From Paraphaeosphaeria minitans (lineage: Eukaryota; Ascomycota; Dothideomycetes; Pleosporales; Didymosphaeriaceae), in NCBI GenBank assembly GCA_015832175.1, contig WJXW01000014.1:1-64000 (forward strand): 64,000 nt of DNA. The letters run 5' to 3'. A model generated the notes under the pieces. The model was not told the DNA's origin. It worked only from the letters and a program-made list of their open reading frames with translations, and did not search any database. Positions 35,001 to 48,142 of this stretch are shown piece after piece. A program made the position numbers and the translations under genes. How positions within the stretch are numbered: position 1 is the stretch's first letter; each line of letters opens with the position of its first letter.

Positions 35001-35991
35001 TGAGCTAGTAAGGCGCTCTGTATACGTAAAACCTAATAAAAGAGAGGAGAAGTAGATCTAAGACACAGAAGATAAGCTATAGGCAGAGATAAACTATAAG
35101 TATAATAAAGCCCTAGCAGAGTAGCAGGAGCGCAGAGCACCTCTAAGCTAGAAGCCTAAAAAAGGGTTAGCTAATAAGGCATATAAATATATAATAGCCC
35201 TAGCTATAGTAAGCGTGGCGCTAGTTATATAGGCTTTTAATAAGCAGAAGAAGTAAGATAATAAGACTAGGGAGTTTACTAAGAATTACGCTCTACTCTA
35301 GTATCTAGAATTCCTATGTAACACTACTATCTAGAGTTATCTAGCAACAAGGTTACAGATATCCACGTTATACGTAAAGTGGTTAACGCTAAAGGGGATA
35401 CTAGACCCTATTTAAGAAACGCTGCGTGAGGATAAACAAATGCGCCAAAAGGTAGTAATTAGGATAGTATGGCCTAACTATACTAGAATCCTAATCGCTA
35501 TACTATACTACACCTATAGGGATAGAAATGTCCTTAATTACACTGTAAGTATAAAAGCTAAAGACTGTAAGACCAACTTACGTAAGTTTACAAATATAAA
35601 TAAAATTAATAAGGCGTAGATTATAGTGGTAACACTATAGATAGCTAGTGTGGGATTAAATCTATAGCGCGTAAATATAGTAATACTATTTAAGCCTTAT
35701 ATAAATCTATTAACAACAGCCTAGTTCTTCTCGTAGGTTTACTATTGTGGCCAAACTAAATTAAAGTGCTACGCAATTACACTTATTAACAACGCGTCTT
35801 ATATTAAGAAGTGAAAGGCAAAGCAGATATAGATGGCTACTAACCTTAGGAATATAATAGAGGAGGGCGTAGATCTATAGGATAGGATGTATAACATAGA
35901 CGAGGAGATCTAGCAGCAACATAATAGCAGTTAGAAGGACTAGTTTAAGCAAATTAAGGTTAAAATGCCTAAGGTACCTATAGCAGGTTAA
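32041..35991 (+). pseudogene. RIP-decayed SNF2-like ATPase/helicase relic
   Basis: An unbroken 1317-codon frame from ATG 32041 to TAA 35989, with no frameshift. Internal stops are TAG/TAA plus one TGA at 35812. About 33410-33520 encodes an Asn-rich repeat (NNNKSDNNNKSD type). Then comes the SNF2-type motif I, MGGSILGNKQGVGKTIQLL (33778-33836). Near 35640-35790 there is motif V/VI-like text, SVGLNLQ..NIVILFKPYIN and FFSQVYYCGQTK, matching the usual AGVGLNL...D.WWN...QA.GR.HRIGQ pattern with RIP-type changes. SNF2 proteins remodel nucleosomes or translocate on DNA; the exact subfamily is unclear. No second copy in the window. Confidence 0.75.
33405..33530 (+). repeat. Asn-rich codon repeat inside the SNF2-like relic
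   Basis: Tandem aataat/aaaagcgac units give alternating Asn runs and Lys-Ser-Asp in the relic frame. A short ORF in another frame here (33314-33574) is a by-product of this repeat. Confidence 0.75.
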
Positions 35992-37098
35992 ATATTAACA
36001 CGCTGGGCTATAGGTAGAATTTCTAATTAGGACAACTAAAGCAGTTTATAAATAAAAAGTTACCCTTCCTAATATATATATAGCTGTTTATAGTATTACT
36101 ACTGCAACTGTAAGTAATCTTAATACTACTCTTTCTAGAGTAAGTGTAGGTTATAAGCCTATAAGCGCACTTCCCGCCTTTATTCCCTTTGCCGCTAGGA
36201 TGCTTTCCCTTAACCTGTTTAAACAAAAGTCTTCCTTTACATGTAATTTAGCGCCACTTAACGTTAATTTGCACTATTTCCTATTAGTTCGCATCTGTTT
36301 GCGTGTTCTTAGTTAGTTTTAGTGCGCTAATAACCCTATAATTAATGCTAGCCTTCACTACACTAGTAGATAGTAAGCTGGCTTTAAGTTAATACGCGTA
36401 ACACTATATCTTAGAGATACGCCCTTAACTCTACGTTAATAGATCGCCTTACCCTTCTAGACCAAGCACAACCTTAATAATAGTAAGGTCCTAATTACGC
36501 CTTAGTTATCTTCTAATTTAACCTAGACTTCGCTAAGCTTATAACTTACAACTTTCCTATAGGTAACTAGGGATGCGTTTGTTAATAGGTCTCCCTAAAG
36601 CTAACCTATTACTAAACTATTATAAATAGCCACTACTTAGTGTTAGTTCGCGCTGCTTCCTATTAACTTACGTTAGTGTCTACTTGCCCTAGCTTAGAGG
36701 TGCTATCCTTATATATAATCTAAAGCTTAACCTTTGTATAAAAGATTACTCTTGTAATTCTAGCTTATAATAATGTGTACTTATAGTACTATAGTGTTTC
36801 TGTAAAGCTTAATAAGGTTAGGTGCTAACTACTTAGTATATAGCTACCTGTAACTCCTATAGCTATTATTAACAATAATACTTAGAACGCTACCTACGCT
36901 AGTAGACATAATACTTAAAACGCTATCTGCGTATAGCAGTTATTACTATAACTTTTTAATGTGTAGTATTACGTCTAGCTTTTAAATTTTAAAAATAGCT
37001 ATATTATAGTGGTTTGTCTACTTACTGCGTATGCTAGGTTAGGACTTTATATAGGGTTATATATTACACTACTACTCTATTTACTACTTCTTTACAGC
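35992..37098. other. Non-coding spacer related to the cassette A/B spacer
   Basis: From about 36240 it shares motifs with 13300-14050, such as gttaatttgc runs and actatatcttagagata. No gene is seen. A small ORF at 36023-36226 (-) has no supporting features. Confidence 0.5.
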
Positions 37099-38259
37099 CT
37101 AGTGCTGCGTATACACCTCTCTTACCTTACACTTATTACGCTTATACGCTACCACCTTCTCCTCTAGCGTAGATTTAGGGCGCCCCCCTTTACCTGCATA
37201 GCTACTAGGTATATACCTAAATAGGCCCTGCGCTTTACGCGAGGGCGTTGTTACTAAAGCCTTATACTAATCTATAATACTATAATCCCTACTACTTAGC
37301 TAATATCTTATATATTAGAAACTAAGCTTTTATAGGTACGCTGCACAGAGATCTGCACAGTATACCTTATAAAATCTAATAGCGTCTATAATAGTGCTTC
37401 CTACGCAATAATCACATACTATTAGATCCTTTATATCCTCTACATCCTTACTCTATATACTAATAATAAGCTCTGTGTAGATGTAACGTGTATAAGACTC
37501 TAGTAGTATATGCCGCTAGTTAGGAGTATAATAGATATTACCCTTAATAGGAGTACTAGCTAGGGCTAACATGTCTACCTTCTAACACTTACGTAATAAT
37601 AGCCCCGCACGCGTTTCTACTCTAATAAGGAAATAAGTCTATAGACTAGCGTTTTTCTCCTCTTCTCCTTTTTCTTCTTCCTCCTCCTTCTTAACCTCCT
37701 CTTCTTTTTCTCCTTCTTCCTCCTCTTCTACTACCTTAGCAGCGGCGGCAGCAGCGGTAGTGTAGATAGGTAAGATAGCCCTATTATTACCCTTACTTTA
37801 GTCTTTAGCGTCTACGCGTATAATAGGCACAAAGCCTTCTACTAAAGGGTTATTAGGCACGTTAGTCTTACTAGCATAGTAAAACCTACGTAGGTATAGA
37901 GGGCGCTCCTTAACTTTAAAGACTATAGGCGTTAGCTATTATAACGTTACCCTAGGCTCCTTAGCTTCCTTAGAGACATCCCTTATTATAGGACTCTAGG
38001 GCTAGAGCTTAGGGCTAGAGAAGGCAGAGAAGTTAAACTTATTATTATTACTATAAGGCAGGGAGATGCTAAAGAGCTACACACCCTCTTCTTCTATAGT
38101 AGATAGTAGGCGCGAGATTATTAATAAGTAGTAGGTAGGGCGCAAGGGGACTTTATTAAGAATATTAACTATATACTACACGTAGCGCGTTATTATAGCT
38201 ACTATAAGGTGTAGATGTAATATAATACTTACTAGACTAGTTTAAGGCATCTCTAACAT
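37099..38259 (-). pseudogene. Relic Z: unidentified protein with acidic Glu/Lys-rich middle
   Basis: A 387-codon minus frame, ATG at 38259 to TAG at 37099, with only TAG/TAA inside. Around 37660-37750 it encodes an Ala run followed by about 30 mostly Glu/Lys codons. The C-terminal third has several Cys (CDYC, YCADLC) and a basic end. No family recognised. Neighbours are non-coding repeats on both sides. Confidence 0.5.
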
Positions 38260-39051
38260 TATAAATATTATAAGAGGGTATATTAGCGCACTTTATAAAT
38301 TATAAAATAGGCTAAAGAGCCAGTTTCTATACGCGCGATGCGTAGCTTTACTTTCTATTTATTTATTATTAATAAAAGTACTTAGCCTATATTAGCGCTA
38401 AGGAACATTAATAAAAGAACTTAGGCAGTATCTACGCTAGTTAACTATAGAGGCGTAGTTATACACTGAGTTTTTTTATTATGTTACTAGGCCTGGCCTT
38501 GCCTAAATTATTGCGAATTACTATTTATATTCGCGCTATTACCCCTTATATTATGGTCTACTAAATCCTAGGCATAGCGCTTATAGCTATATCTAGGGTT
38601 TGGGCGCACTAGCCTTAGAAGCTCTTACTCTACTTTTTAACTCTACTACTACGCTCCTCCTTAATCTATATAGGCTAGCTAGTCCTAGCCAAAGCACGCT
38701 TAGTAATTAAAACCTATATAAACTAGTTAATATTAAAGCGTAAGGAGGTTACTCTAATATAAGTATACGCGTTAGCGCTTCGCTAGACTATATTTTCTAT
38801 ATATTATCCTTACCGCCTCGCCTAAATTATTATATATTACTGTTACCTAGTGCTAATTCGCGCTGTCTTTTATTACTCTATATTAATTTACTTATTTCTT
38901 CTTACTTAGCCTAGTAGAGCGCCTTCTGTTAAAGTTAATAAGAGATTACTTTATATTTAGCTCTATAGGGTAATTACCCTACTTCTGTATCCTTTAGACC
39001 CTTACTAGATATAACGTCTCTAGTGTAAATAAGCGTAGTAGTAGTAGAAGG
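38260..39051. other. Non-coding spacer before cassette B
   Basis: No readable frame. The stretch 38780-39050 shares short motifs with the cassette spacer (cctcgcctaaattattat, also at 14010). It ends gaaGGTgtatacc, where the cassette begins. Confidence 0.5.
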
Positions 39052-41222
39052 TGTATACCTTAATAAGATGTTCTAATTACACAGAAAATAGCCCGTGCTT
39101 ACGCCTACTCTTAAGGTGTTACACTCTATCTAGTCTACTTCTACTACCTTACTAATAAATAGGTGGTACGTAAGGGATAGAACTATACTCTTCTATAGAT
39201 TTCTAAGTATAGGCATTATCTTTTTGTAACATTTTACTGTGTAGTTATTTTTTTAACGTCTAGAGTAGTAAATCTAGCCTCTAAAAAAAACTAAGCACGC
39301 TAAGCTTTAAATCTATTATATAGACTTACTTTCTTAAGGGTACTTATTACAGGAGGCTATAGAAGACTCTATTCTACTTATAGGCTAACTATAACAGTGC
39401 GTAAGGTAGAGCAGGTATAGTGTTAAGGTTCTTATAGGCATGTGTATAGGTGTTCCCTATAGGCTCTAAAGTTTAAGCTACTAGCCCTAGAGAGCTCTAT
39501 GTAAACTATTCCCTTTTAATTTACTATATATAGCGCTAGTTTGTATTAATCTAGGCCTTTGCTTATATAGCCCTCTTTTTTACCTAATTCTATATAGTAA
39601 AGTAGTAGTGTATTTATATCCTTGCTATCTATAAGTTAATATAGTAGTAATTTGCGCTACTTCTTCTTTATTAGCGTTAATTTGTATAAACTGGCGTTAA
39701 TGTCCCTAATTTACATAATTAGGAGGTTTTACTACCTATACTAGCTCTATTAATTATACTATAATATAGCCCCTACAGCTATACTGTATCCTTGTCCTAT
39801 AGACAATAACTTCCTATCTATGGGGTATAGCTAAACGTTCTTAGATAAGGAATAAGCGGCATATCTAGATCTTTGCTATTTATAGGGTATGCCTGTAAGT
39901 CCTCTAATAAAGAATAGGCAGCTTATCTAGGTGCTTGCTATATATTAGGGTTAGTACAGACTTAGTGCTAATTCACGCTACTTCTTATTAATTTACGTTA
40001 ATTCGCGTTAATTTAAGGAATAAGCAGCTTATCTATATTTTTTCTATCTATAGGGCATGCCTGTAAGTCCTCTAATAAAGAATAGGCAGCTTATCTAGGT
40101 GCTTACTATATATTAGGGTTAGTACTAACTTAGTGCTAATACACCCTACTTTGCGTTAGTTCGCGTAAATTCGCGTTAAGATAGCCTATTTACCTAAGTG
40201 TGAGATGCTTATCTATGTCTTCCTTATCTATAATCTAAAGTGTAGTCTCTAGGTAGAATAGTTTTAATACTTCTATACAGATCCTTACAATTTGTAAGTT
40301 AATATAGTGGTAATTTGCGCTGCTTCCTATTAATTCGCGTTAATTGGCGTTAATTTATGTTAATTCGCGTTAATTCGCGTTACTAGGACCTTTGCTTACA
40401 AAGCCCTCTTTCTTATATAATATAGTATAGTGAAGCAGCAGCTTATTTATATCCATAAGTCTACATAGTGGCAATTTACGCTGCTTCTTAGTAATTAGCG
40501 TTAATTGCTGTTAAGTTAAGGAATAAGTGACTTATCTAGATCCTTTCTATCTATAGGGTATACCTATAAGTCCTGGTGAGTTATAAGTAGCCTATCTAGG
40601 TCCTTACCTTCTATATAATTGCTATAGAATTAGTGCCAATCTACGCTGCTTCCTATTAATTTGCGTTAATTCGCATTAGTTTATGTATATTAGTCCTATC
40701 TGTGCTGGCTTTAGCCACATAGGTTGGCGGGGAGCTAGCTGTAAGTTAATAAACGTGGTAGTATATCTTAGAGATACGCCTAGCTCTACGTTTATATACT
40801 TCTTTTCTTGTGTACTACGCTGGGTAGCTGCGCTCAATATAAAAGAAAGTACGCTTACTTATAAACAACTATTTAAACTAGATATAATTTGTATATAGTT
40901 TAAATAGTTAGTCTAATATAAGTACACAGATTGGCGCTTCGCAGTACTATATCTTAGAGATTTGCACCCTACTACTTTACCTAAATTATTATAAATTACT
41001 GTTACTTAATGCCAGCTTACGTTAAGTTAATTTACCTTAGTTTACGTGTTTACTATTAGTTTAAATGCTTTAGTAGTATTATAAGCGTTAATTACACTAG
41101 CGCGTAGGTTATAAATATGTGGTAGAGTATAAGTATAGATACTTAGCGTATTACTATATCTTCCCCACCTACTACTTTCTATTCTACCTCTTTCTATCTT
41201 ACCTACTACTTCCCGCTTAAAC

Positions 41223-42941
41223 ATGCATTAGATAGCTATCCTTAAGGATACTATTACTTACTATAATAGTAGCCCCTATAGCTTTCCTCTAGCTGCTAAA
41301 GGTCGCGTCCTTTACAACTTTAGTTATAACCCCCCTAATAAAGCGTATAAATAGCTCTTTGCACGCTAGCTTACTATCCTACTATACTTATAAAGCTTAT
41401 AAACCCCCTATTACAGCGCTAGATAGTTACTTTCTAATAACACCAGCTACTATAAGCTAGTCCTAATTGCTTTATTACTCTTATTTACTATTAGTCTAAT
41501 TTACTAGATACTCCCCCCTAACACGCTACCTAATAACACGTAGTAATATTTTATTACTGCTGCCTAGCAACTTACTATAGATCCTAACTATTAGGACACT
41601 AATAATAACAATATTAAAGACCTAAGTAGGGTACCTCTTTTAGCCTAAGAGCCCTCCTTAAGGCATACGTAGTAGCCCTTTATTTCTACTTCTACCTCTT
41701 CGCCTACTAAGTAGGTCCGCTCCTAACTACTATTCTATCTCTCTTCTACGCAGAGCCCTGCGTCCTAGGCGTTGCTTACCTATATTAGGGTAATAACCTA
41801 TAATAACTACCACGCAGAACAGGACCACTAATATAGATAGGTAGTCTACTAGCAGCGTAGAAAGGTAGTTAAGCTAGGTCTACTTTGCCCTCCCCTAAAC
41901 ACTAGCTAGGTAGAAGTTAATGCCTATAATAGTATTATACTAAAAAACAAGCCTAACGTTGCCTAGATTCTTAAGTAAAATATTAGGAAGGAAGATAATA
42001 AAAGTAAAAGGCGTGACCTAATAACTATAGCTACTAGCCCCTATATAACTGCCACCTATATACTAAATTACGCACAGTCGCTTAGTAATAAAACTATATA
42101 GTAATACGCTACTACTTTCCTTTTCGTCTAGCGCTTTTATAGTAGCCCCTTCCCTATCTCTAGCTAGCTAGGGGTATTGCTAGTAGGTAAAGTAGGTACT
42201 ATATAGGTAACGTAGGCTATATCCTACGCACCTAGAAGTGTAGTAGATAAAACTTTTACTACTACGCACTATTTAGTTAAGCACTATAAGTACTGCGTAG
42301 TAGCTATATATATTAAGTACTACTAGGTAATAGCCTTCTATAGGCGTGCCTACGCTAATAAGATAGCTAAGCTAGTAGTAAAGGGGGTGCTACCTAAGTA
42401 ATATAATAGTAAGGCTATTACTACACTTATCTAAATAGTTATACCTCTTAGCTATAAGCTATCTATATTAGCGTAGAATGCGTAAAAGCTACACCTAAAC
42501 TAAGCCACTTAGTAGTATAATGCTACTAAAACCCTTAACTAGGGCTTCCTGTGCCTAATCCCTAGCAACGTCGCTTATAAGTAGGTAGAGTAGACGCTGC
42601 GCGTTAGGGAGTAAAACCTCTAGCTAGAGGTAGTAAAGAAGGTTAACCTAAAGGTGTACTAGGTAAGCTAGAGGCTAAGTGCGTAGTTAGGCGTAGACAG
42701 GTTAGTAGGCAAGCCTATTAGTAATAAGAATACACTACTTATTAAGGTAGTTGCACCTACGCTGCCTACGTAAATAAAGGAGGCTACTAATAGTAAAGAG
42801 GAGAGTAAGGAGGGTAAGGAGGGTAAGAAGGGCAAGGAGAGTAAGGAAGGCAAAAGTAAAGGCAAGGGTAAAGAGAGTAAGGATAGTAGGAATAATAAGG
42901 GTAAAGGCAACACTAAGCTTATGCTAGCTTACTTACTATAG
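41223..42941 (+). pseudogene. Gene X relic B
   Basis: Same 573-codon length as relic A and the same start and stop positions within the cassette. It shares the basic repeat tail (about 42790-42905) with unit differences such as GKEGKKGKES. TAG/TAA interruptions partly differ from those of A, so the two copies decayed partly independently. Confidence 0.7.
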
Positions 42942-43741
42942 CTAAGCCTAGTAGATATATTTACACCTTAAGAGTAGTTTTTCTAGCTTAGCATTACTTC
43001 CTTTTGTGACGTATTTAATTACTATTACTAGGGGTTATAAATACACTCCTACTTACGCCAGACGCGTGTCTAACGCTCTTCTATTCTATTTTAAACCCTA
43101 ATATATTTATAAGATAGCCTCTCCCCCTAATTTACCTTACTTGTGCCCTATGTAACAGATATAGATTCTTGTGTTTCCCTTAGTCCTATAGTATGCGTTA
43201 CCCGCTTTAAACCTTCTGTTATTATATCTATATTACATTTAAATTAGTATTACAGAAGGGGTTCCACTAGCTCCCTGGCTAGGGTAGTCCTACTATAACT
43301 CTATATAGCGCTTAGATATATAGTAGGTCCGCATTAGCTAGTTAAGGCTAAGAATAATCTTTCCCGCCTTATAGTTATTACTAAAATTAATAACACTAAT
43401 AAAGTGTTACTAGAATATATTAGTACTTTTAGAATCCTAGTCCTTACCCTTAATTACTTTAATGTTATAACTCTACAGCTCTTTCGCCTTTGGGCACTTA
43501 TCCTATAGGATTGCCCACGTATCTTAAATAGTAAATTTATTAATATATAAAGTATCTTTTAATAGTCTAGTTCTAATCTAGTTAGATACTGGTATTATCC
43601 ACCTAGGGCAGTAATTAGTAGGGAGAAGGCAGGACTAGCAGTTACCTTTACCCTATTTATTTCCTATTTAAACGCGATAGGACATAATAGTGTTCCCTAC
43701 GTAGGTTGTTTTTTATCTAGTAACAATAGCACATTAATCCT
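42942..43741. other. Spacer and TLH 3' region of cassette B up to the deletion
   Basis: Matches 15983-16782 of cassette A. It contains no complete frame and ends at the deletion breakpoint, after acattaatcct. Confidence 0.6.
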
Positions 43742-44520
43742 AAAATGCTCTATTTAACTTATTTATTCTATAAAGGATAGCTAAAAGTAATAGTAGTGCT
43801 CTTTAAATAGTGTAAATTAAGTTCTAGTGTAGTTCTTTTAAACTTCTAGGATATTATCTATTAAAGCCAAGTACTCTATAATATCTTACTAGGTCTACTC
43901 CTAGTAAGGCTATAAATAAAGCGTTAGTGGCTTCTCTATATTATTAACTAATATGTGGTAGAAGAAGATAAAAATCTTCTAGAGTAGTCCTGCGTAGTAG
44001 AGGCGAGGGTTCTAGTATAGCTCTAGTAGAGTAAGGGGAACATTAGTCTTATACTCCTGTATTACTCTCCTATAGGCGTAGCGGGAGGCTTTACTAGTAA
44101 CATTCTACTATATTCTAGCTATACTCTTTACAGTTACATAGAGATAATATAACTTTAGATTACCTATAGTAGTTAGTACAGCTATATAGCGTAAAGCCTC
44201 TGCCTATATAGACGTGTTGCTAAACACTTATAGGACACCTGTGTAGGCAACCTAGGGATTTATAGAGACAGAGGGTGCACTAGCTATAGCTGCTAATTAC
44301 TCCTACTTTGCTTTCTTAGCCTATTGCGACGCTTCCTAAAGTTAATCTACAAATCTGCTGCTAGTAGGAGTAGATATAGGTATAGGGTCTACGCTAGATT
44401 TAGCTGCGATTTTAACTCTTTTAGTGGTGGCTTTAAAGCTATGCGAGTTAGTAGATAGTTTAACTATAAATTTATAAGTAAGACAAAGGTTTTAGAATAT
44501 AAGTAGTATAGAGGGGAAAA
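43742..44520 (-). pseudogene. TLH relic B (N-terminal part only)
   Basis: Matches about 20070-20830, the first 250 or so codons of TLH relic A. The recombinase-like and helicase parts are gone with the deletion at 43741. The minus frame is similarly open with TAG/TAA. Confidence 0.7.
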
Positions 44521-45224
44521 GCTATTAGCAATCTACGCCCTTTACTTACTTACTATAACAGCGCGTTTTTAATTCTTTGCCTACGTTTGTAATATAGAGT
44601 TCATGTTCTTAGCGTAGGTGTTAGTGCACGTTATGGCTTACAGAGGACCTAGTAGTAATATAGGTATAGCAATTATAGCAATAAGCGTTAGGGATAACAC
44701 ATAGGCTAGGGAAGGCTAGTACTAAGGTTTTAGAGACTATAAATTCTTTATATTTCTCTTATAGTAGTAGGTAAAGGTTCCTAAGCTTATTAACACTTTC
44801 TTAGATAACGCGCCTCTCTTTACTAGTTATCTCTTATCTGTGCTCCTTGTTAAACTAAGAAAACACCTTACTTAGGAGTATTACATATCCATATAGTACA
44901 TAAGTAATAAAGTAATAGGTTTTATTATAGTAAATGTGTTTAGGAGTCTCTATAGTTAGCAGTAGTGTAAAAGATTTTAATCTACATCTACAGTTTAAAT
45001 AACGCGGCTTAACTTTAGTGCTAATAGAAGAGAATAAATACTAAGTAATATTTATTATCCTAGATTGCATTTACACTACACTACGCCATAGCCTACTATT
45101 CTTTAATCTTACAGGCTAAAGTGCTTTAGGATAATAGTAGTCTAATTCCCTCCCTTATATAAAACGCACATAAGCGGGTTTACAATTAAAAGCCTTTATA
45201 GTGTTCTATTCTATAAATAATAGG
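44521..45224. other. Spacer between TLH relic B and gene Y relic B
   Basis: Equivalent of 20831-21539; no frame seen. Confidence 0.4.
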
Positions 45225-46500
45225 TCGTCCTACTAAGGCATTTATAAGTAGCTCACTAGAGTCTACAGTGCGATAGATATGTAAATAAGTAAAAAAGAGA
45301 GAATTTTTACGCTTCTTACACTCTATCTATAGGGACTAAGCGCAACAAAGTGACAGTGAAGAAGAGTTAGATAAAAAGGAAAACACTAAAGTAACTACCA
45401 TAAAACCACCTCTAAAATAAAAACAAACATTAAATGCGACTAGCTGTTTAGTAAAGGATAGAAATTAAGACCTAAAGTGTTAGCTAGTGGACACAATAGT
45501 AGAGGTCGTGCCATATATATAAGATATAGACGCGGGGTTATCGCAAGATAATAGAGAAGAGGAACGTTATTATGTATTTATATATAAACTACTAGGGGTA
45601 GGCGTTAATATTACAGAAGGGATAATAAGCTAAGTAATTACTATAGGTGTAGCTAAGTGTCTACAAGATTAGAAGATAGTATTATAGGTCTAGAGGACAA
45701 AACACACATAGGGCCTACAGTTATTTAGGGAAAAGGTGGAAAGACTCCTAGACATAGTTAATAGTACTAGACATAACACTATACCTAAGAGTAGTATAGT
45801 ATTATCGCAAAGCTCTAGTGCTAGTTTCACAGAAAATAGTTTTACAGAAAATAGTTTTACATAATTTAAGACAAAGAGGTTCTATTCGCTGTATAAGAGC
45901 GTAAGGTAGAGATAGGCAGTTAGTATAGTAAGTAAAATACAGTAGCGCTAGATATAGGCAGCACTTTAGTTAGAGTTTAAATTGTTAGAGGCCCTAGTAC
46001 AGAAAAGGAAGATGCTATCTAGTAGAAGAGAAAAAGAATACACATCTATAGCAAAAAAGCTTCTATTTGCTTAAGAATTTAGGACAATAGAAGAGGAAGA
46101 ACTAAGCGAGGGAATACATTCTACAGCGTAGAGGGAATTTAGTTAGTGCCTAGATATAGGAAGAAGATAGTGTCTACTTAAGATAAGATTTAGTGTAGGC
46201 GTATTTATAATACTACTACAGAACTCTATATCTAACACCTATATTAAATAAGGCATAACAGTTACGCAGCTCTAATAGTGGATAGACATAGTTATATAAT
46301 ATAATAATACTGTCTTTAACAGCGCAATAGCTATAGCGGAAATATATAAGGCGTGTATATTAGATCTAGAGCTGCTAGAGCCCTTATTCCTAGAAATACT
46401 TTCTAATAAGGACCTGGCAGATTATAATTTGCTTATAGGATTTTAACTAGTAAGTAGTTAAAGGCTCCTTAAGGATCTTAGCGATAGGTACGTTATATAG
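45225..46500 (+). pseudogene. Gene Y relic B
   Basis: Second copy of the gene Y relic with several small insertions and deletions relative to A, for example a duplicated ttttacagaaaatag near 45830. It ends where homology to cassette A stops, near 46490. Function unknown. Confidence 0.5.
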
Positions 46501-47623
46501 GGAGAGACTTAGTATGATTATTATTCCTTAGCATTACATGTATAGGGGTTATTGCGCCTTTTCTCCCCTATATCTTCTATTCTATTTTAAACCCTAATCT
46601 GTTTATAAGACAACCTCTTTTCCTAATTTAGTTGGCCTTACTATCCTATTTTATGTACCCTACCTTATATAGTTGTGCTTTGTCTCGCTCGCTAATAGCT
46701 AAGAGAAATGTTAGATATATAGGTTTTGTGGCTAGTCTAGGGTAGTAAGCTTTACTATTATAGAAAACGTATTACTAACTTACATATACGCTTTACTTCT
46801 ATTTACATTTTATCTTTAATATCTATATTACTACAACTATTCTTTTATATAATTTTCCCTCCTTGTCTATTAGCAAGTCTTATTCTAGCGAATAGTTGCT
46901 TATATGCCCTATACGCTGTATATAGGGTTAGCAGTTCTTATATTTCCCTTAGTTCCTATAGTGTGCGTAACTTGCTAGCGTAGGTTAAATCTTATGTTAT
47001 TATGTCTATATTATATTTAAATATATATTATTTTATAGCCTTACTATCCTAGCGTATAATTATTTATTCTATTAACCTAGAAGTTATCTCTACTAAATTA
47101 ATAGAACGCGTAATTATACACTTCTTATGTCTACTACGTCCTGCTTATGGCGTAAGTAATATAGATTTTAGAGTAGTTGCAGCTAGTAGGTTACCTCTTA
47201 GTTCTACCTTAGTATCTAGTTACTGTTGTTATTTAGCGAAGCTAGGTAATTATCCTTTAGGTTTAACACTTAGTAGGTAGTAAGCGGAGCCTATAGCATA
47301 ACTACTTATAGGGGTATGTGTACGACTGCTAGTTAAAGAAATAGACAGCACTTATAGAGTAGATACGTTTACTCTGTCTAGTGTTATTACATAATTATGT
47401 TAGGTAGTTTTAGCTAATACCTATTAACCCGCTTATCTTATAGTGTAAGGAAAGTGCGTAGAGATATTTCGTAAAGGGCTTAAATTATAATTTAGTAATA
47501 GTAGGGGCGTAGGCTCTACTAGTAATTTAGGAATTATTCTAAGCTCTTAGTTTTGTGTAATTATAGATAGCGAATTACTTACACATTGTCTTCTTTATTA
47601 GGAAGGTCTCTATCCTATAATAT
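46501..47623 (+). other. Decayed sequence left of the Gypsy insertion, partly coding-like on plus strand
   Basis: The first half contains a copy of the short non-coding block at about 16110-16290 (ttaaaccctaat...ataagaca). From about 47080 on, plus-strand frames are open if TAG/TAA are read through. One of them would continue after the retrotransposon at 54211 to a stop at 54779-54781. More than one frame looks plausible before the insertion, so the identity and limits of the gene are uncertain. Confidence 0.35.
47619..47623. repeat. Target-site duplication AATAT (left)
   Basis: AATAT directly before the left LTR equals AATAT directly after the right LTR (54206-54210). Confidence 0.8.
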
Positions 47624-48033
47624 TGTTAAATCCAAGAGGGTAGCTAGTCCTAAAGGGTTAAGGTTAGTTCTCGGGCAGGAGTACTTACGGAAGGTGGAAG
47701 GTCTTGTTAATACAATAGTATCTTGCGAAGTATAACAAGTTAATAATTTGGTCTGCTAGAATCTAAACAATAGATTAATAAATAGATTAAACACGAGTAT
47801 AGAGGTCCATCCTTATGTTCCTATATAATAGGGCTGCTCTAATACTTAGTGTTACTAAGTAACTAAGTATATTATGTAACCTACTCTGCTGCTTAGTGCT
47901 ACTAAGTAACTAAGTATATTACGTAACCTAATCTAAGTTACTTAGCGTCTCTTTATTACGTTCGTAACCCTATTACTGTTCTATTACACCTTTATAAGCG
48001 CCTAAGTCCTATATTGTTATCTAGTACGTAATA
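47624..48033 (-). repeat. Left LTR (3' LTR of the element)
   Basis: 410 bp, aligned without gaps to the right LTR; visible differences are mainly C/T and G/A. It begins tgttaaatcc and ends gtacgtaata. Confidence 0.88.
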
Positions 48034-48142
48034 TTATCCCCTCCCTTTCTATTCTTTGTTCTAAAGAATTATACCTACTAACCGTAATTCTACAAAGCGT
48101 TATTACGACCTTATCTTTACTATTAAAAACTATAGAGTAGTT

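Larger units (their letters stand above)
39052..43741. repeat. RIP-decayed subtelomeric cassette B, left part
   Basis: Second copy of 12093-16782, same orientation. It includes the repetitive spacer (39052-41222), the palindrome (about 40867-40909) and gene X relic B. The similarity breaks at 43741, where 3.3 kb equivalent to 16783-20069 is missing. Confidence 0.88.

Noticed and set aside
12093..46500. Cassettes A and B as the two long repeats of one composite transposon
   Set aside because: They are in direct orientation, 27 kb apart, with unrelated material between, and no terminal repeats or target duplication at their outer edges. Segmental subtelomeric duplication is the simpler reading.
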